Source of the DNA: an uncultured Saprospiraceae bacterium
GTDB taxonomy: Bacteria > Bacteroidota > Bacteroidia > Chitinophagales > Saprospiraceae
Assembly: GCA_937872385.1 (NCBI GenBank)
Contig: CALMSO010000086.1
Span: 92,763-156,762 of the forward strand
Direction of reading: 5' to 3'
DNA length: 64,000 bases
Shown: positions 1 to 8,222 of the stretch, piece by piece
How positions within the stretch are numbered: the first letter of the stretch is position 1
Layout: every line of letters begins with the position of its first letter
Program-made: the position numbers and the translations under genes
The notes under the pieces: generated by a model
What the model saw: the letters and a program-made list of their open reading frames with translations, nothing else
Told to the model about the DNA's origin: nothing
Database searches by the model: none

Positions 1-31
1 TTCGACAACCGATTGGCACAACTTCAAAATT

Positions 32-412
32 ATGGAAAAAATCTATCAATTTATACCCGGCCAAATGCCAGCGCCTACCAGCGAAACTGCCCAGAGTGGC
101 AAAGTGCAATTGAAAAACAGGCACTTATGGATAGCAGCAGACATTGCCGAGCAGGCTTTCGGCGATGTGCAGCAAGTTTATGCCGTCTATTATGCTAATT
201 TAAAAATGCTACTGCTGGCCCCCATGACCGACGCTATGTTCAAACAGGCGCATGAATGTGCCATGCTCATGCTAAAAACCCGCTCCGCAGAAGGCGACAA
301 ATCCATTTCATTAGAAGAAATCATTATTGATAATGACTTGGATAACAAAGACCGAGAACTCGAATACGCAGGCGCACCGGGGCTACAGATGCTACAGATA
401 AAAATAGATTGA
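32..412 (+). CDS. hypothetical protein of the hydrogenase accessory cluster
   Basis: Soluble-looking protein of 126 residues with no signal peptide or membrane segment and no motif I recognise. It is rich in Met and Ala in the middle (about residues 45-80) and acidic towards the C-terminus. The ATG at 32 is the first in the frame, but the frame is open to the window edge, so a start outside the window cannot be excluded. It is followed after 9 bases by another unknown gene, then a TPR protein and hypA, all on the same strand. I infer an accessory role in [NiFe]-hydrogenase assembly from this position only. Confidence 0.6.
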   Translation: MEKIYQFIPGQMPAPTSETAQSGKVQLKNRHLWIAADIAEQAFGDVQQVYAVYYANLKMLLLAPMTDAMFKQAHECAMLMLKTRSAEGDKSISLEEIIIDNDLDNKDRELEYAGAPGLQMLQIKID

Positions 413-421
413 CCAACAACT

Positions 422-727
422 ATGAAATTCTTTAATGCGACCGACCAGCAAGGCACCAAAAGTGATTTACAATTTTTAGAAAACGACCGGTGGCTACATC
501 ATACCGAAGTGCGTTATTACATCAACGAACGGAGGGGGCGGTGGTATGTTTTCATGATATTTATTTCTGTAAATAATCCTTTACAATTTTTTTGTCGCTT
601 TATCGAACATTATGAGTCAGAACGTAAAGCGCTTAACTACGCAGAGATGATGCAACGCAGCATTCGCAAGGACGCACGAGGCGTTTTAAAAACTAATGAA
701 TATGCTTTCGATATTTGCTACAACTGA
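422..727 (+). CDS. hypothetical protein of the hydrogenase accessory cluster
   Basis: Protein of 101 residues without a recognised family. It has aromatic and basic residues (a Trp-Leu-His-His segment near residue 24, then an Arg-rich patch) and a hydrophobic strand around residues 40-55, but no convincing signal peptide. It begins 9 bases after the previous stop and its end overlaps the start of the TPR gene by 32 bases, which fits translational coupling in one operon ending in hypA. Its role is unknown. Linkage to hypA suggests hydrogenase biogenesis or electron transfer, as an inference only. Confidence 0.6.
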   Translation: MKFFNATDQQGTKSDLQFLENDRWLHHTEVRYYINERRGRWYVFMIFISVNNPLQFFCRFIEHYESERKALNYAEMMQRSIRKDARGVLKTNEYAFDICYN

Positions 728-2213
728 TCATATAACAACGGTGCAAGACTGCATCGCCCAAGAGGCGCGTCTCAATGAATTAGTGAGCGTGCTCGATTTT
801 CTATCGCATAAACCATCACCAAGTGGTTTTAATCTGATTATCAGACGAAAACATATTGTTTTCCCAATTGATTGGTACAATGTGCTACCCCCTTACATCC
901 TGCCGGAGGAGGTACCTTTCACGCCAGAAAATCTGCTGGGGCTTGTCTTTGCCCGATTAGGCAATTATGAAAAAATGCATCATTATTTAGCAAAATCTAA
1001 CCCAACATTATACACAGAGCTTGATTTTATTAATCGCCTGCAAAATGGAATCCCGGTCAATCCCGAAGAATTAATTTCTGAATATTCCGAATTTGAAGAA
1101 TATCGCCTTATGCACAACCAGGCGTTAGTGCGCCATTATGCCGCTTCCGAAAGTAATTTCGATCTGGAAAAAACGCGCTATTTTTACCGCGAAGCCATGC
1201 TCAGCGCACCCAACGATGAGTATAAAGCCTTCACTGTCAAGCAGTACGCTACATTACTCACTGATCTGGGGCAGCTCGACTTTGCAGAAAATGAACTGCT
1301 GCCCGCCATTCAGTACGCACTCTCGGATGAAGCCAAAATAGAGCTTAAAAATGTGCTCGCAACCGTTTGGATGCAAAAATTCAGTGTACCTTATGATGCT
1401 GTATTATTAGCACAACTAAAAGAAATATTATGGGAAATATTACAAAGTTATGAGCAGCAGAAGCGGCTCCCAGAGGTAGGTTTGTTATTAATTGATGCGG
1501 CACATATTGCTAATATTTCCGAAAGTTTTGCCGAAGCGCTGGGGTACGTCAACCGTGCCATTGGCATCTTTCGGGATGAGGAAATGCCGGAATTATTGGC
1601 GAATGCGCAATTGCGCAAGGGCACACTACTCTACACTTGGGCGCAAAACGGGCAGCCACAGTTTTATCGAGGCGCGATGGAAAGTTATCAAGAAGCACTC
1701 AAAATATTTACCCGCGAGGATGCGCCTGCTGTTTTTGCCGACATTCACCACCATTTAGGAGTTATTTACTCAGAAATCCCCGATGAGGTGCAGAAAAAAA
1801 GTATCTGGGCGGCAGTTTCCTCTGCTTCTTTTAATGAAGCGATGCAGTTTTATAACAAGGCTAACTTCCCTTATGAATACGCCATGATTTGTAATAGTTT
1901 TGGTAACGCTATGACTAAATATCCTGCGGCCTTACATTCCGATAATTATGAAAAAGCGCTTTTTTATTATCAGGAAGCACTGAATATTCGCACCGCAGCA
2001 GAGTACCCTGTCGAGCGTGCTATTACGCTGCTTAATTATGTAGAAGCTTGTTGGTATATAAATAACAGTGAAGATGAATGGAATGAATCGCTCTATTATG
2101 ATATGATAAGCAAAGCCGAGGAAGTAAAAAAACTGACCCCTGACACACAAATGCTGGCTGATGCCGATCGGCACCTTGCTAAACTGGCAGAATTGCGGAA
2201 GATTTTTTCATAA
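696..2213 (+). CDS. tetratricopeptide-repeat protein, hydrogenase-associated
   Basis: Predicted cytoplasmic protein of 505 residues, mostly helical. TPR-like helix pairs are visible in the second half: the pattern Tyr/Phe-x-x-Ala followed by an Ala-Leu helix recurs around residues 160-200, 280-300, 325-345, 380-400 and 415-440. TPR arrays are protein-interaction scaffolds. Either ATG at 696 or 702 could start it; both lie inside the end of the preceding gene. HypA starts 11 bases after the stop. From general knowledge, TPR and NHL-repeat proteins recur beside uptake [NiFe] hydrogenases of aerobic bacteria. With the NHL gene at 3473-4633 this supports a hydrogenase partner or assembly role, which remains an inference. 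Confidence 0.7.
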   Translation: MNMLSIFATTDHITTVQDCIAQEARLNELVSVLDFLSHKPSPSGFNLIIRRKHIVFPIDWYNVLPPYILPEEVPFTPENLLGLVFARLGNYEKMHHYLAKSNPTLYTELDFINRLQNGIPVNPEELISEYSEFEEYRLMHNQALVRHYAASESNFDLEKTRYFYREAMLSAPNDEYKAFTVKQYATLLTDLGQLDFAENELLPAIQYALSDEAKIELKNVLATVWMQKFSVPYDAVLLAQLKEILWEILQSYEQQKRLPEVGLLLIDAAHIANISESFAEALGYVNRAIGIFRDEEMPELLANAQLRKGTLLYTWAQNGQPQFYRGAMESYQEALKIFTREDAPAVFADIHHHLGVIYSEIPDEVQKKSIWAAVSSASFNEAMQFYNKANFPYEYAMICNSFGNAMTKYPAALHSDNYEKALFYYQEALNIRTAAEYPVERAITLLNYVEACWYINNSEDEWNESLYYDMISKAEEVKKLTPDTQMLADADRHLAKLAELRKIFS

Positions 2214-2224
2214 AATGAGTTAAA

Positions 2225-2581
2225 ATGCACGAAGTATCTTTAGTACGAAATATTTTCCGAACATTAGAAACCGAATTTTCGGAAGCAGAGCGCCGACATA
2301 TAATGACAATTAATCTGAAAATTGGTTTATTATCTAACGTAGAGCCAGTGCTTTTGCAAAACGCTTTTGAAGCGGTAATTGCCACAGAAAATCCTGAATA
2401 TCAACGCACTAAGCTCAATACAGAAATCATTCCGATAGAAATTTACTGCGCAGAATGCAACCAACGCACCCGCGTGGAAAATTATCGCTTTGTATGCCAT
2501 TGCGGCAAGCCAAATAATAATATCGTGCAGGGCATGGAGTTATTAATTAGTGGTGTAGAATTTGAAATGGATAATATTTAG
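2225..2581 (+). CDS. hypA: hydrogenase nickel incorporation protein HypA
   Basis: HypA delivers nickel, together with HypB, to the [NiFe]-hydrogenase large subunit. The 118-residue protein has the usual family length, starts with the nickel-binding Met-His-Glu, and carries the zinc site as C75-x2-C78 and C91-x-C93. The second half of the zinc site is spaced C-x-C rather than the more common C-x2-C, a small deviation. It closes the + strand accessory operon, 11 bases after the TPR gene. Its last four bases overlap the end of the convergent bifunctional nuclease gene. HypB was not seen in the window. Confidence 0.92.
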   Translation: MHEVSLVRNIFRTLETEFSEAERRHIMTINLKIGLLSNVEPVLLQNAFEAVIATENPEYQRTKLNTEIIPIEIYCAECNQRTRVENYRFVCHCGKPNNNIVQGMELLISGVEFEMDNI

Positions 2582-3141
2582 CTGTTCTGCCGACGCCGGT
2601 CTATCAAGTCTCGGATGCGCACCGCACTTTCATAATCCTCTTTTGCCAATACTTTTGCTAATAACTCCTCCAATTCTGGCAGGGTATATTCAGCGAGTGA
2701 GCCTTTTTTATATTGCGCCAAAAACACATCTGATAAAATACCAGCCTCTTCTATGATATGTGCATACGTATAAATGGGTGCCTGACAGCGCACAGCCAAA
2801 GCGATAGCATCGGAGGTGCGAGCATCCAGTATTAGCAGGTCTTTATTGGCTTGCTCAAGTATAATATGTGCATGAAAAATGCCATCTACTAATGCATGAA
2901 TGAGCACCTCATTTACCTTGACATGCAGCGATTGTATCATATTCTGCATCAAATCATACGTGAGCGGCCGCAGGGGTTGAATGCGTTCCATGGCTATGGC
3001 AATCGCCTGCGCTTCAAAAGCACCAATAATAATCGGAATGCGCCGCTGTGTTTCTACATCTTCCAGAATAAGCGCGTACTGCCCCGGTTGCGACTCGCTA
3101 TCGGACAATGCTACTACAGCTAATTCTTTTTTAACATTCAT
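2578..3141 (-). CDS. bifunctional nuclease family protein (BFN/DUF151) with C-terminal UVR motif
   Basis: Protein of 187 residues. Residues 1-135 match the BFN/DUF151 fold: the stretch with ILE-x-VETQRR-IPI-IGAFEAQAIA and, later, LDARTSDAIALAVR-x-x-API are typical signatures. Residues about 150-185 form a helix pair like the UvrB/UvrC (UVR) motif (LL-x-KVLAKEDYESAVRIRDLI), a combination common in Bacteroidota. Plant and bacterial homologues have been described as having RNase and DNase activity; the cellular role is unclear. It is convergent with hypA and unrelated to the hydrogenase genes by function. The ATG at 3141 gives the family's normal N-terminus. Confidence 0.88.
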   Translation of the reverse strand: MNVKKELAVVALSDSESQPGQYALILEDVETQRRIPIIIGAFEAQAIAIAMERIQPLRPLTYDLMQNMIQSLHVKVNEVLIHALVDGIFHAHIILEQANKDLLILDARTSDAIALAVRCQAPIYTYAHIIEEAGILSDVFLAQYKKGSLAEYTLPELEELLAKVLAKEDYESAVRIRDLIDRRRQNS

Positions 3142-3264
3142 TTCACACTGATTACTAATAGTTTGAACTTGTTTGCATTCAAGCCTGCCAAAGCTTGAAG
3201 ATTTGGTAAATCGTGCACCTACTTGTTATATTTTTTACAGTTATTGCCGGGCTTTATTACATTT

Positions 3265-3480
3265 CTAACTATTCTTAATAAACTGGCACATTTCATCCAA
3301 ATCGGTAAATGGCGCTATAACTTTTCCTTGCCACAGCAATTTAAATAAAAATCCATTTTCTATTTCTACCTGATACTCATTTTCCAAATCAAGATATTTA
3401 CCTTGATCCCTTATAATATCAATCTCATAAAAGCGAAGCGCCATGAGTAAATGGTCGCGTGACGAGAGTTGTTCATTCAT
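3265..3480 (-). CDS. small hypothetical protein, last gene of the hypC-hypE operon
   Basis: Acidic cytoplasmic protein of 71 residues that I do not recognise. It has no Cys, signal peptide or membrane segment; a beta-rich middle (about residues 28-55) and a C-terminal helix can be guessed. Its ATG lies inside the end of the NHL-repeat gene (8-base overlap), so it is probably translationally coupled to it and belongs to the same minus-strand operon as hypE, hypD and hypC. A hydrogenase-associated role follows only from that linkage. Confidence 0.62.
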   Translation of the reverse strand: MNEQLSSRDHLLMALRFYEIDIIRDQGKYLDLENEYQVEIENGFLFKLLWQGKVIAPFTDLDEMCQFIKNS

Positions 3481-4633
3481 CTTTTTTTAATTTATAAAGC
3501 ATAATTCGATGATTACCAGTATCTGCTAAAGCGATTGTGCCATTCTCTATGCTGATAGCAAAAGGCCAGTACAAACTCCTATCCGTACCGAAAATCGTAT
3601 CCGCGTTTTCGCTGCCCATATTAAAATGAGGCTTACCAATTAAATTATCCGCCGCTGCATTATTCTGCTGTGGTAAATTATGATAATATAATACACGACT
3701 ATTACCGGTATCTGCTACAAACAAGCTGTTTTTATAAAAAAAGGCATCATAACACCAACTAAGTGTATGCGCCTGCGGAAACAATCCGTGCTGATTCATG
3801 CCATTAGTTTCAAAATCGGGCTGCCCGATAATTACATCCGCTTTTTTAGTAAATGCATCCTGCCAGTGTCGCCACAATAAAATTCGATAATACTGTGTAT
3901 CGGTAATCGCTAAATGTCCTGCCGGGCTAATTTTTACAGCGTACGGCCAAATCGCATCATTATAATCATAATCGCGTTCTACAAAACTCGTTTTTCCTAT
4001 TACAGCATCCGCCGCTGCATAATTTTCGGTCGGAATATGATGATAATATAATATCCGGCGATTACCGGTATCCGCTATCCAGAGGCGCTCGCCATCAGAA
4101 AAAACACCGTAACACCAATTGAGGCTACGCACATCTGGAGCATGCCCCACACCGTGTACATTCGACTGATTATCAGTGAATTTTGGTTGCCCAAGCACCA
4201 CATCAGCCGGCTGGCCTTGCTGCGTTGGAAAAGTATGCCAGATGAGCACCCGATGATTCCAGGCATCCGCCACGATAAGGCGCTGCCCGTCTGACCACAG
4301 CCCGGAAGGATACTGTAAAGTACCCGCAGAGACCGTTTTGCCCGCGTTTCGGCCAGTAGCATCCTTGTTAGTTTGTCCTAATATGATGTCTGGTATTACA
4401 TAACCGTTTGATTGCAAAATTTTATTTACATCCTGCCAGATGAATACTCGATTTTGACCGGTATCTGATACCAATAAACGTCCATTTGATAGCCAAACAC
4501 CGCGCGGCGCCAGCAAGGGATTGCCCGCATCACCCCTGAAAACAAAGGGATCCGCGACCATTGCTGGCAAAAATTTCGCAGTGGTCTCAGGCATTCCTTT
4601 CTTTAAGGTAACATTCAGCGCGGTTTTATCCAT
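3473..4633 (-). CDS. NHL-repeat beta-propeller protein, hydrogenase-associated
   Basis: Protein of 386 residues with six NHL-type blades, each marked by a segment like D-T-G-N-x-R-(V/I)-L-x-(Y/W). These occur at roughly residues 57-68, 121-132, 188-199, 241-252, 306-317 and 370-381, and several are followed by (V/I)-(I/L)-G-(Q/K)-(P/T). The blades complete a six-bladed propeller, probably a protein-interaction platform. No clear signal peptide is visible, so a cytoplasmic location is likely. It sits between hypE and a small unknown gene. NHL proteins are known companions of some uptake [NiFe] hydrogenases; that the hydrogenase here is of such a type is inferred, since its structural genes are outside the window. 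Confidence 0.82.
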   Translation of the reverse strand: MDKTALNVTLKKGMPETTAKFLPAMVADPFVFRGDAGNPLLAPRGVWLSNGRLLVSDTGQNRVFIWQDVNKILQSNGYVIPDIILGQTNKDATGRNAGKTVSAGTLQYPSGLWSDGQRLIVADAWNHRVLIWHTFPTQQGQPADVVLGQPKFTDNQSNVHGVGHAPDVRSLNWCYGVFSDGERLWIADTGNRRILYYHHIPTENYAAADAVIGKTSFVERDYDYNDAIWPYAVKISPAGHLAITDTQYYRILLWRHWQDAFTKKADVIIGQPDFETNGMNQHGLFPQAHTLSWCYDAFFYKNSLFVADTGNSRVLYYHNLPQQNNAAADNLIGKPHFNMGSENADTIFGTDRSLYWPFAISIENGTIALADTGNHRIMLYKLKKDE

Positions 4634-4656
4634 TATGCATTTTTATAGTAATGATG

Positions 4657-5718
4657 TTAACAAATGCGTGGTAATTGTTCACCTACCAACATATTCACTA
4701 CGCGCCTACCGCCAATAGCGCTCGTCAGCACCACTTGTCGGGCATGGGCATCCACCGCTTCACCTATAATAGCGGCATGAGTTCCGTTTTGTAATGTTTG
4801 CAAAGTCTTCACAAAATCATCTGCAATAGCGGCATCCACAATAGCAATAAAAATACCCTCATTAGCCACATATAATGGATCAAGCCCTAATAATTCACAT
4901 GCGCCATTTACTTCTTCTGTAACGGGAATCATTTTTTGGTAAATATCAATACCCAATCGGGCATCTTTGGCAATTTCATTAAGTACTGATGCAACGCCGC
5001 CCCGTGTAGGGTCGCGCAAAAGGTGAATATTTTCGCCAAATTCATTTAGTAATTGTATAATATCATGATTCAGATTTGTCGTATCACTTTCTATGGTGGT
5101 TTCAAACTCCAGCCCTTCGCGCACACTCATGATAGCAATGCCATGTGTAGCTACCTGCCCACTAATGATAATTTTATCGCCTGTTTTTACATTTTTCATT
5201 GCAATATTGGAACGCGGATGTACCACCCCTACCCCACTGGTATTAATAAAAATTTTATCGCCCTTACCGCGTTCTACTACTTTTGTATCACCCGTAACTA
5301 TCTGAATACCAGCTTTTTCTGCGGCAAATTTTATAGAGACTAAAATATCCCAAAACTCCTGCATGGCCAGTCCTTCCTCAATAATAAAACCCAGCGACAT
5401 ATATTTAGCTGCTGCACCACACATCGCCAAATCATTTACCGTTCCATTTACTGCAAGTTCACCAATATTGCCGCCTGGAAAAAAAATCGGTGCAATTACA
5501 AAACTATCAGTTGAAAATGCCATTCGTCCATTCACTTCAAATACCGCGCCATCGTGATGTGTATCGAGTAATGGGTTACTAAACAAACTAAATACTCCCG
5601 ACTCCAGCAATTTGTGCGTGAGCAGGCCACCACTACCATGACCCAGCGTAATGATCTCAAAATCAAGCTGTGGCATCGGACACTGTAATTGCATTCGTAT
5701 TTTTTCTTCGTATATCAT
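4657..5718 (-). CDS. hypE: carbamoyl-dehydratase HypE
   Basis: HypE dehydrates the thiocarboxamide on its own C-terminal Cys to a thiocyanate, the source of the CN ligands of the [NiFe] active site. The protein belongs to the AIR synthase/PurM superfamily. Visible marks are the HGSGG loop near the N-terminus, the TDSFV segment, GDTKVV, LRDPTRGG and the terminal Pro-Arg-Ile-Cys that carries the modified Cys. It follows hypD after a 27-base gap. I chose the ATG at 5718; a GTG at 5724 and an ATG at 5694 are also possible and would differ by a few residues. Confidence 0.95.
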   Translation of the reverse strand: MIYEEKIRMQLQCPMPQLDFEIITLGHGSGGLLTHKLLESGVFSLFSNPLLDTHHDGAVFEVNGRMAFSTDSFVIAPIFFPGGNIGELAVNGTVNDLAMCGAAAKYMSLGFIIEEGLAMQEFWDILVSIKFAAEKAGIQIVTGDTKVVERGKGDKIFINTSGVGVVHPRSNIAMKNVKTGDKIIISGQVATHGIAIMSVREGLEFETTIESDTTNLNHDIIQLLNEFGENIHLLRDPTRGGVASVLNEIAKDARLGIDIYQKMIPVTEEVNGACELLGLDPLYVANEGIFIAIVDAAIADDFVKTLQTLQNGTHAAIIGEAVDAHARQVVLTSAIGGRRVVNMLVGEQLPRIC

Positions 5719-5745
5719 ACACACTGTAAATACATCATAAAAATA

Positions 5746-6852
5746 TCAAAATATAATTTCTTCCTCCATTGCTTTTGCAAAATGATAATAAGCCGCACAA
5801 GCTCCTTCCGAAGAAACCATTGGCGCACCAAGTGGGGTTTGCGGAGTGCATTTTTTACCAAACTGCGGGCATTCATGAGGCTTTTTGATGCCTTTTAATA
5901 CCTGCCCTGCAATACATTCTATATTTTCCGCAACTTTTTCAATATGCACATTAAATTTTACATTAGCATCATAATCTGCGAATTCTTTACGCACTTCATA
6001 ACCACTCATGGGTATCATACCAATGCCGCGCCATTCCCGGTCGGTCACCTTAAATACTTGCTCAATTACCCTACGTGCTTCGGGATTGCCTTCGGGTTTT
6101 ACTACTCTACTGTACTGATTATCAAGGAAATGCTTACCTTGCTCCAATTGCCGCACCGTCATTAGAATGCCCTGCAATAAGTCCACCGGCTCAAATCCAG
6201 TGACCACTACCGGCACATCATATTTATCTGCAATCGGATAATATTCATCAATACCCATAATCGTACAAACATGCCCTGCCGCCAAAAATCCTTCAATTTT
6301 TGCTTCTTTATCATTTATAACTGCCTCAATAGCAGGCGGAACGAGCACATGCGAAGCCAAGATCGAATAATTTTTCAATCCAAGACGATGAGCATGTAAT
6401 ACCGAAAGCGCGTTGGCCGGAGCCGTTGTTTCAAAGCCTACTGCAAAAAACACAATTTCTCGATCCGGATGTGCCTGTGCCAGCTTCACTGCCTCCAGCG
6501 GCGAATACAGAATGCGTACATCCGCGCCATTGGCTTTGGCTTCGAGCAGACTGCGTTTGGAACCAGGCACCCGCAACATATCGCCAAAAGAACAAAGTAT
6601 AACCCCTTTTTTTTCAGCAAGATATACGGCTTTGTCAATCAAATGTAGCGGTGTCACACACACCGGACAGCCCGGCCCGTGCACCATTTGCACCGCTTCA
6701 GGCAGCATATTTAGAATGCCGTTTTTCACTAAACTATGTGTCTGGCCGCCGCACACTTCCATGATCGTCCAAGGGCGCGTCACGGTTTTATGCAGCTCCG
6801 TTACATATTGTTCTACTAATTCCGGATCACGATATTCACTTAAATATTTCAT
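5746..6852 (-). CDS. hypD: hydrogenase formation protein HypD
   Basis: HypD carries a [4Fe-4S] cluster and, in complex with HypC, forms the Fe(CN)2CO unit of [NiFe] hydrogenases. The 368-residue protein has the family length and its Cys motifs: C-G-G-Q-T-H near residue 34, G-P-G-C-P-V-C-V-T-P near residue 62, the C-S-F-G-D-M-L-R-V-P-G-S motif, and C-terminal cysteines including the CPQFGKKC segment. It lies between the DUF4198 gene (48-base gap) and hypE, in the expected C-D-E order apart from that insertion. Confidence 0.96.
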   Translation of the reverse strand: MKYLSEYRDPELVEQYVTELHKTVTRPWTIMEVCGGQTHSLVKNGILNMLPEAVQMVHGPGCPVCVTPLHLIDKAVYLAEKKGVILCSFGDMLRVPGSKRSLLEAKANGADVRILYSPLEAVKLAQAHPDREIVFFAVGFETTAPANALSVLHAHRLGLKNYSILASHVLVPPAIEAVINDKEAKIEGFLAAGHVCTIMGIDEYYPIADKYDVPVVVTGFEPVDLLQGILMTVRQLEQGKHFLDNQYSRVVKPEGNPEARRVIEQVFKVTDREWRGIGMIPMSGYEVRKEFADYDANVKFNVHIEKVAENIECIAGQVLKGIKKPHECPQFGKKCTPQTPLGAPMVSSEGACAAYYHFAKAMEEEIIF

Positions 6853-6900
6853 TTTATAAAATTTTGTAGTAAATAAAAAATGCCGGATGCCACATATTAT

Positions 6901-7692
6901 TTATAAAGCAAAGGTCAGGCTAGCCCAATAGCTCTGGTAATCCGCTTGGCTTTTATCGTTGTTTTCAATCATACGTACTAAGCTGATCATCCAATATCCA
7001 CGAGCATCCAGCTTGATGTCGGCGATTCCTTCAGCATTGGTACGGTGGCGCTCGTCGCGGGTTTTGGTTTCATCCATTTTATACCAGGAACGCACCACCA
7101 CATTGGGCAGTGGCTTGTTTTCAAAAAGAATTTGCACCGGCAATACATCACCCGGCTTCATGGTGTAAGGATTTTGCAGCGGTATAATTTCTAAGGGCAT
7201 TCCCGTTATTACATTATACGTTTCATCCGTTTTCTTGCCAGCTTGTAACAATGATTTGGCACAACGCTGGTAAAATTCGCGGGCCGGCTTGTCTAATTCA
7301 CCGCGTTGTTCGCGCAGGGCGAGGATATTTTCGATGCCATCTTCCTCAAGGTAAGCGTTGAACTTGTCGCCTTCCAATTCGAGAAAAGAATTTTGTGAGC
7401 GCATAGCCAAAAGATAGGTGCCAGGTTTTTTACATTTGAACTGCACTGATAATGAATCAGATGCGAGCGCTTGTGCGGTCAAATCCTGCTGGCTACCTTG
7501 CCCCAGCAGTACGAGGCTTTGTGTGCGTCGGGTGCGCGCGCCCCAGAGGTTGCCCTGAAAATCCTCGCCAATGAGCAGATCGAGCGACACGGTTTTGCCG
7601 GGTTTGATACGGTATTGCCCTGGTGCTAACCAAAACTCATGTGCAGTGAATAAAATCCATACAAATAGTAATAAAAATGTAATCTTCTTCAT
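6901..7692 (-). CDS. DUF4198 periplasmic protein, probable nickel-supply component
   Basis: Exported protein of 263 residues. An N-terminal signal peptide (about residues 1-17) ends just before the sequence His-Glu-Phe-Trp-Leu, the typical beginning of mature DUF4198 proteins, whose conserved His is thought to bind metal. The rest is beta-rich, with an Ig-like C-terminal part containing the VRSWYK strand. DUF4198 is the family of NikK, a component of nickel/cobalt ECF-type transporters. Its position between hypC and hypD therefore suggests nickel supply to the hydrogenase. Metal specificity is inferred; no transporter membrane subunit is seen nearby. Confidence 0.72.
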   Translation of the reverse strand: MKKITFLLLFVWILFTAHEFWLAPGQYRIKPGKTVSLDLLIGEDFQGNLWGARTRRTQSLVLLGQGSQQDLTAQALASDSLSVQFKCKKPGTYLLAMRSQNSFLELEGDKFNAYLEEDGIENILALREQRGELDKPAREFYQRCAKSLLQAGKKTDETYNVITGMPLEIIPLQNPYTMKPGDVLPVQILFENKPLPNVVVRSWYKMDETKTRDERHRTNAEGIADIKLDARGYWMISLVRMIENNDKSQADYQSYWASLTFAL

Positions 7693-7725
7693 AATAATTA
7701 GTAAATATTAAACGTTAGATAGTCA

Positions 7726-7995
7726 TTAATATCTGTCAATCTGGCTACTGTCCACCAAATCATCTAATTCACCAATTTCAGCTAAATACTGAAAGGTTTT
7801 TTGCGCCTCGGCTTCGTCCACTACGCTGATGGCGACCCCCACGTGCACCAGCACATAGTCCCCTTCCTTGGCCTGTGGTACCATTTCCAAACTGGCTTCT
7901 TTTACGATGCCGCCAAACTGCACTTTGGCCATACGAACAAGCCCATCGTATTGATTTTCAATGCTTTTGATTCGACCGGGAATTGCTAAACACAT
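7726..7995 (-). CDS. hypC: hydrogenase maturation chaperone HypC
   Basis: HypC/HybG-type chaperone of 89 residues that carries the Fe(CN)2CO group with HypD and hands it to the large subunit. The family start Met-Cys-Leu-Ala-Ile-Pro-Gly is exact, with the essential Cys2; GDYVLVHVG is the second signature. The frame stays open upstream to 8160, but the ATG at 7995 is fixed by the need for Cys2 at the N-terminus. It is the first gene of the minus-strand operon hypC, DUF4198, hypD, hypE, NHL, small ORF. The tail after residue 75 is acidic. Confidence 0.95.
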   Translation of the reverse strand: MCLAIPGRIKSIENQYDGLVRMAKVQFGGIVKEASLEMVPQAKEGDYVLVHVGVAISVVDEAEAQKTFQYLAEIGELDDLVDSSQIDRY

Positions 7996-8073
7996 TGGAA
8001 TAAGTGATTTGATGTTATAAAAAATTGCCATCAGATGCGCCCATAGAGGGTCTGATGCAAGGTATCCAAAGTT

Positions 8074-8105
8074 CAAATATAACAGACAGGATTGAATTAG
8101 AAAAA
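8074..8105 (-). promoter_or_regulatory. candidate promoter of the hypC operon
   Basis: Read on the minus strand, TATATTTG (8081 down to 8074) is an exact match to the Bacteroidota -7 consensus TAnnTTTG. A T-run at 8105-8101 sits about 20 bases upstream, close to the TTTG -33 box position but an imperfect match. It would give a leader of about 70 bases before hypC. It directly follows the leuS terminator, so the hyp genes are likely transcribed independently of leuS. Confidence 0.55.
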
Positions 8106-8140
8106 TTTTTCTAATCTTTAGGAAATGTTTTCTATTATCG

Positions 8141-8186
8141 AAAAAAGCGACAGGGCGCAAAACCTTTCCGTTTTGTGCCCTGTCGC
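8141..8186 (-). terminator. intrinsic terminator of leuS
   Basis: A 17-base-pair stem with a 6-base loop (arms 8147-8163 and 8170-8186, one G.U pair) is followed on the minus strand by a run of six T (8146-8141). It begins 37 bases after the leuS stop, so it ends the leuS transcript and separates it from the co-directional hypC operon. Confidence 0.93.
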
Positions 8187-8222
8187 AGTTAATTTACTTT
8201 AGTTTAGTAAATGAACTAAATA

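Noticed and set aside
13..198. Open frame of about 60 codons at the left edge, overlapping the first gene
   Set aside because: It starts with TTG, has an Arg/Cys-rich shadow-like composition, and overlaps a longer frame with better composition. It may contain the end of an upstream gene only in its first few codons.
7996..8160. N-terminal extension of HypC by 55 codons
   Set aside because: HypC needs Met-Cys at the N-terminus, and the extension crosses the promoter-like box and the flank of the leuS terminator.
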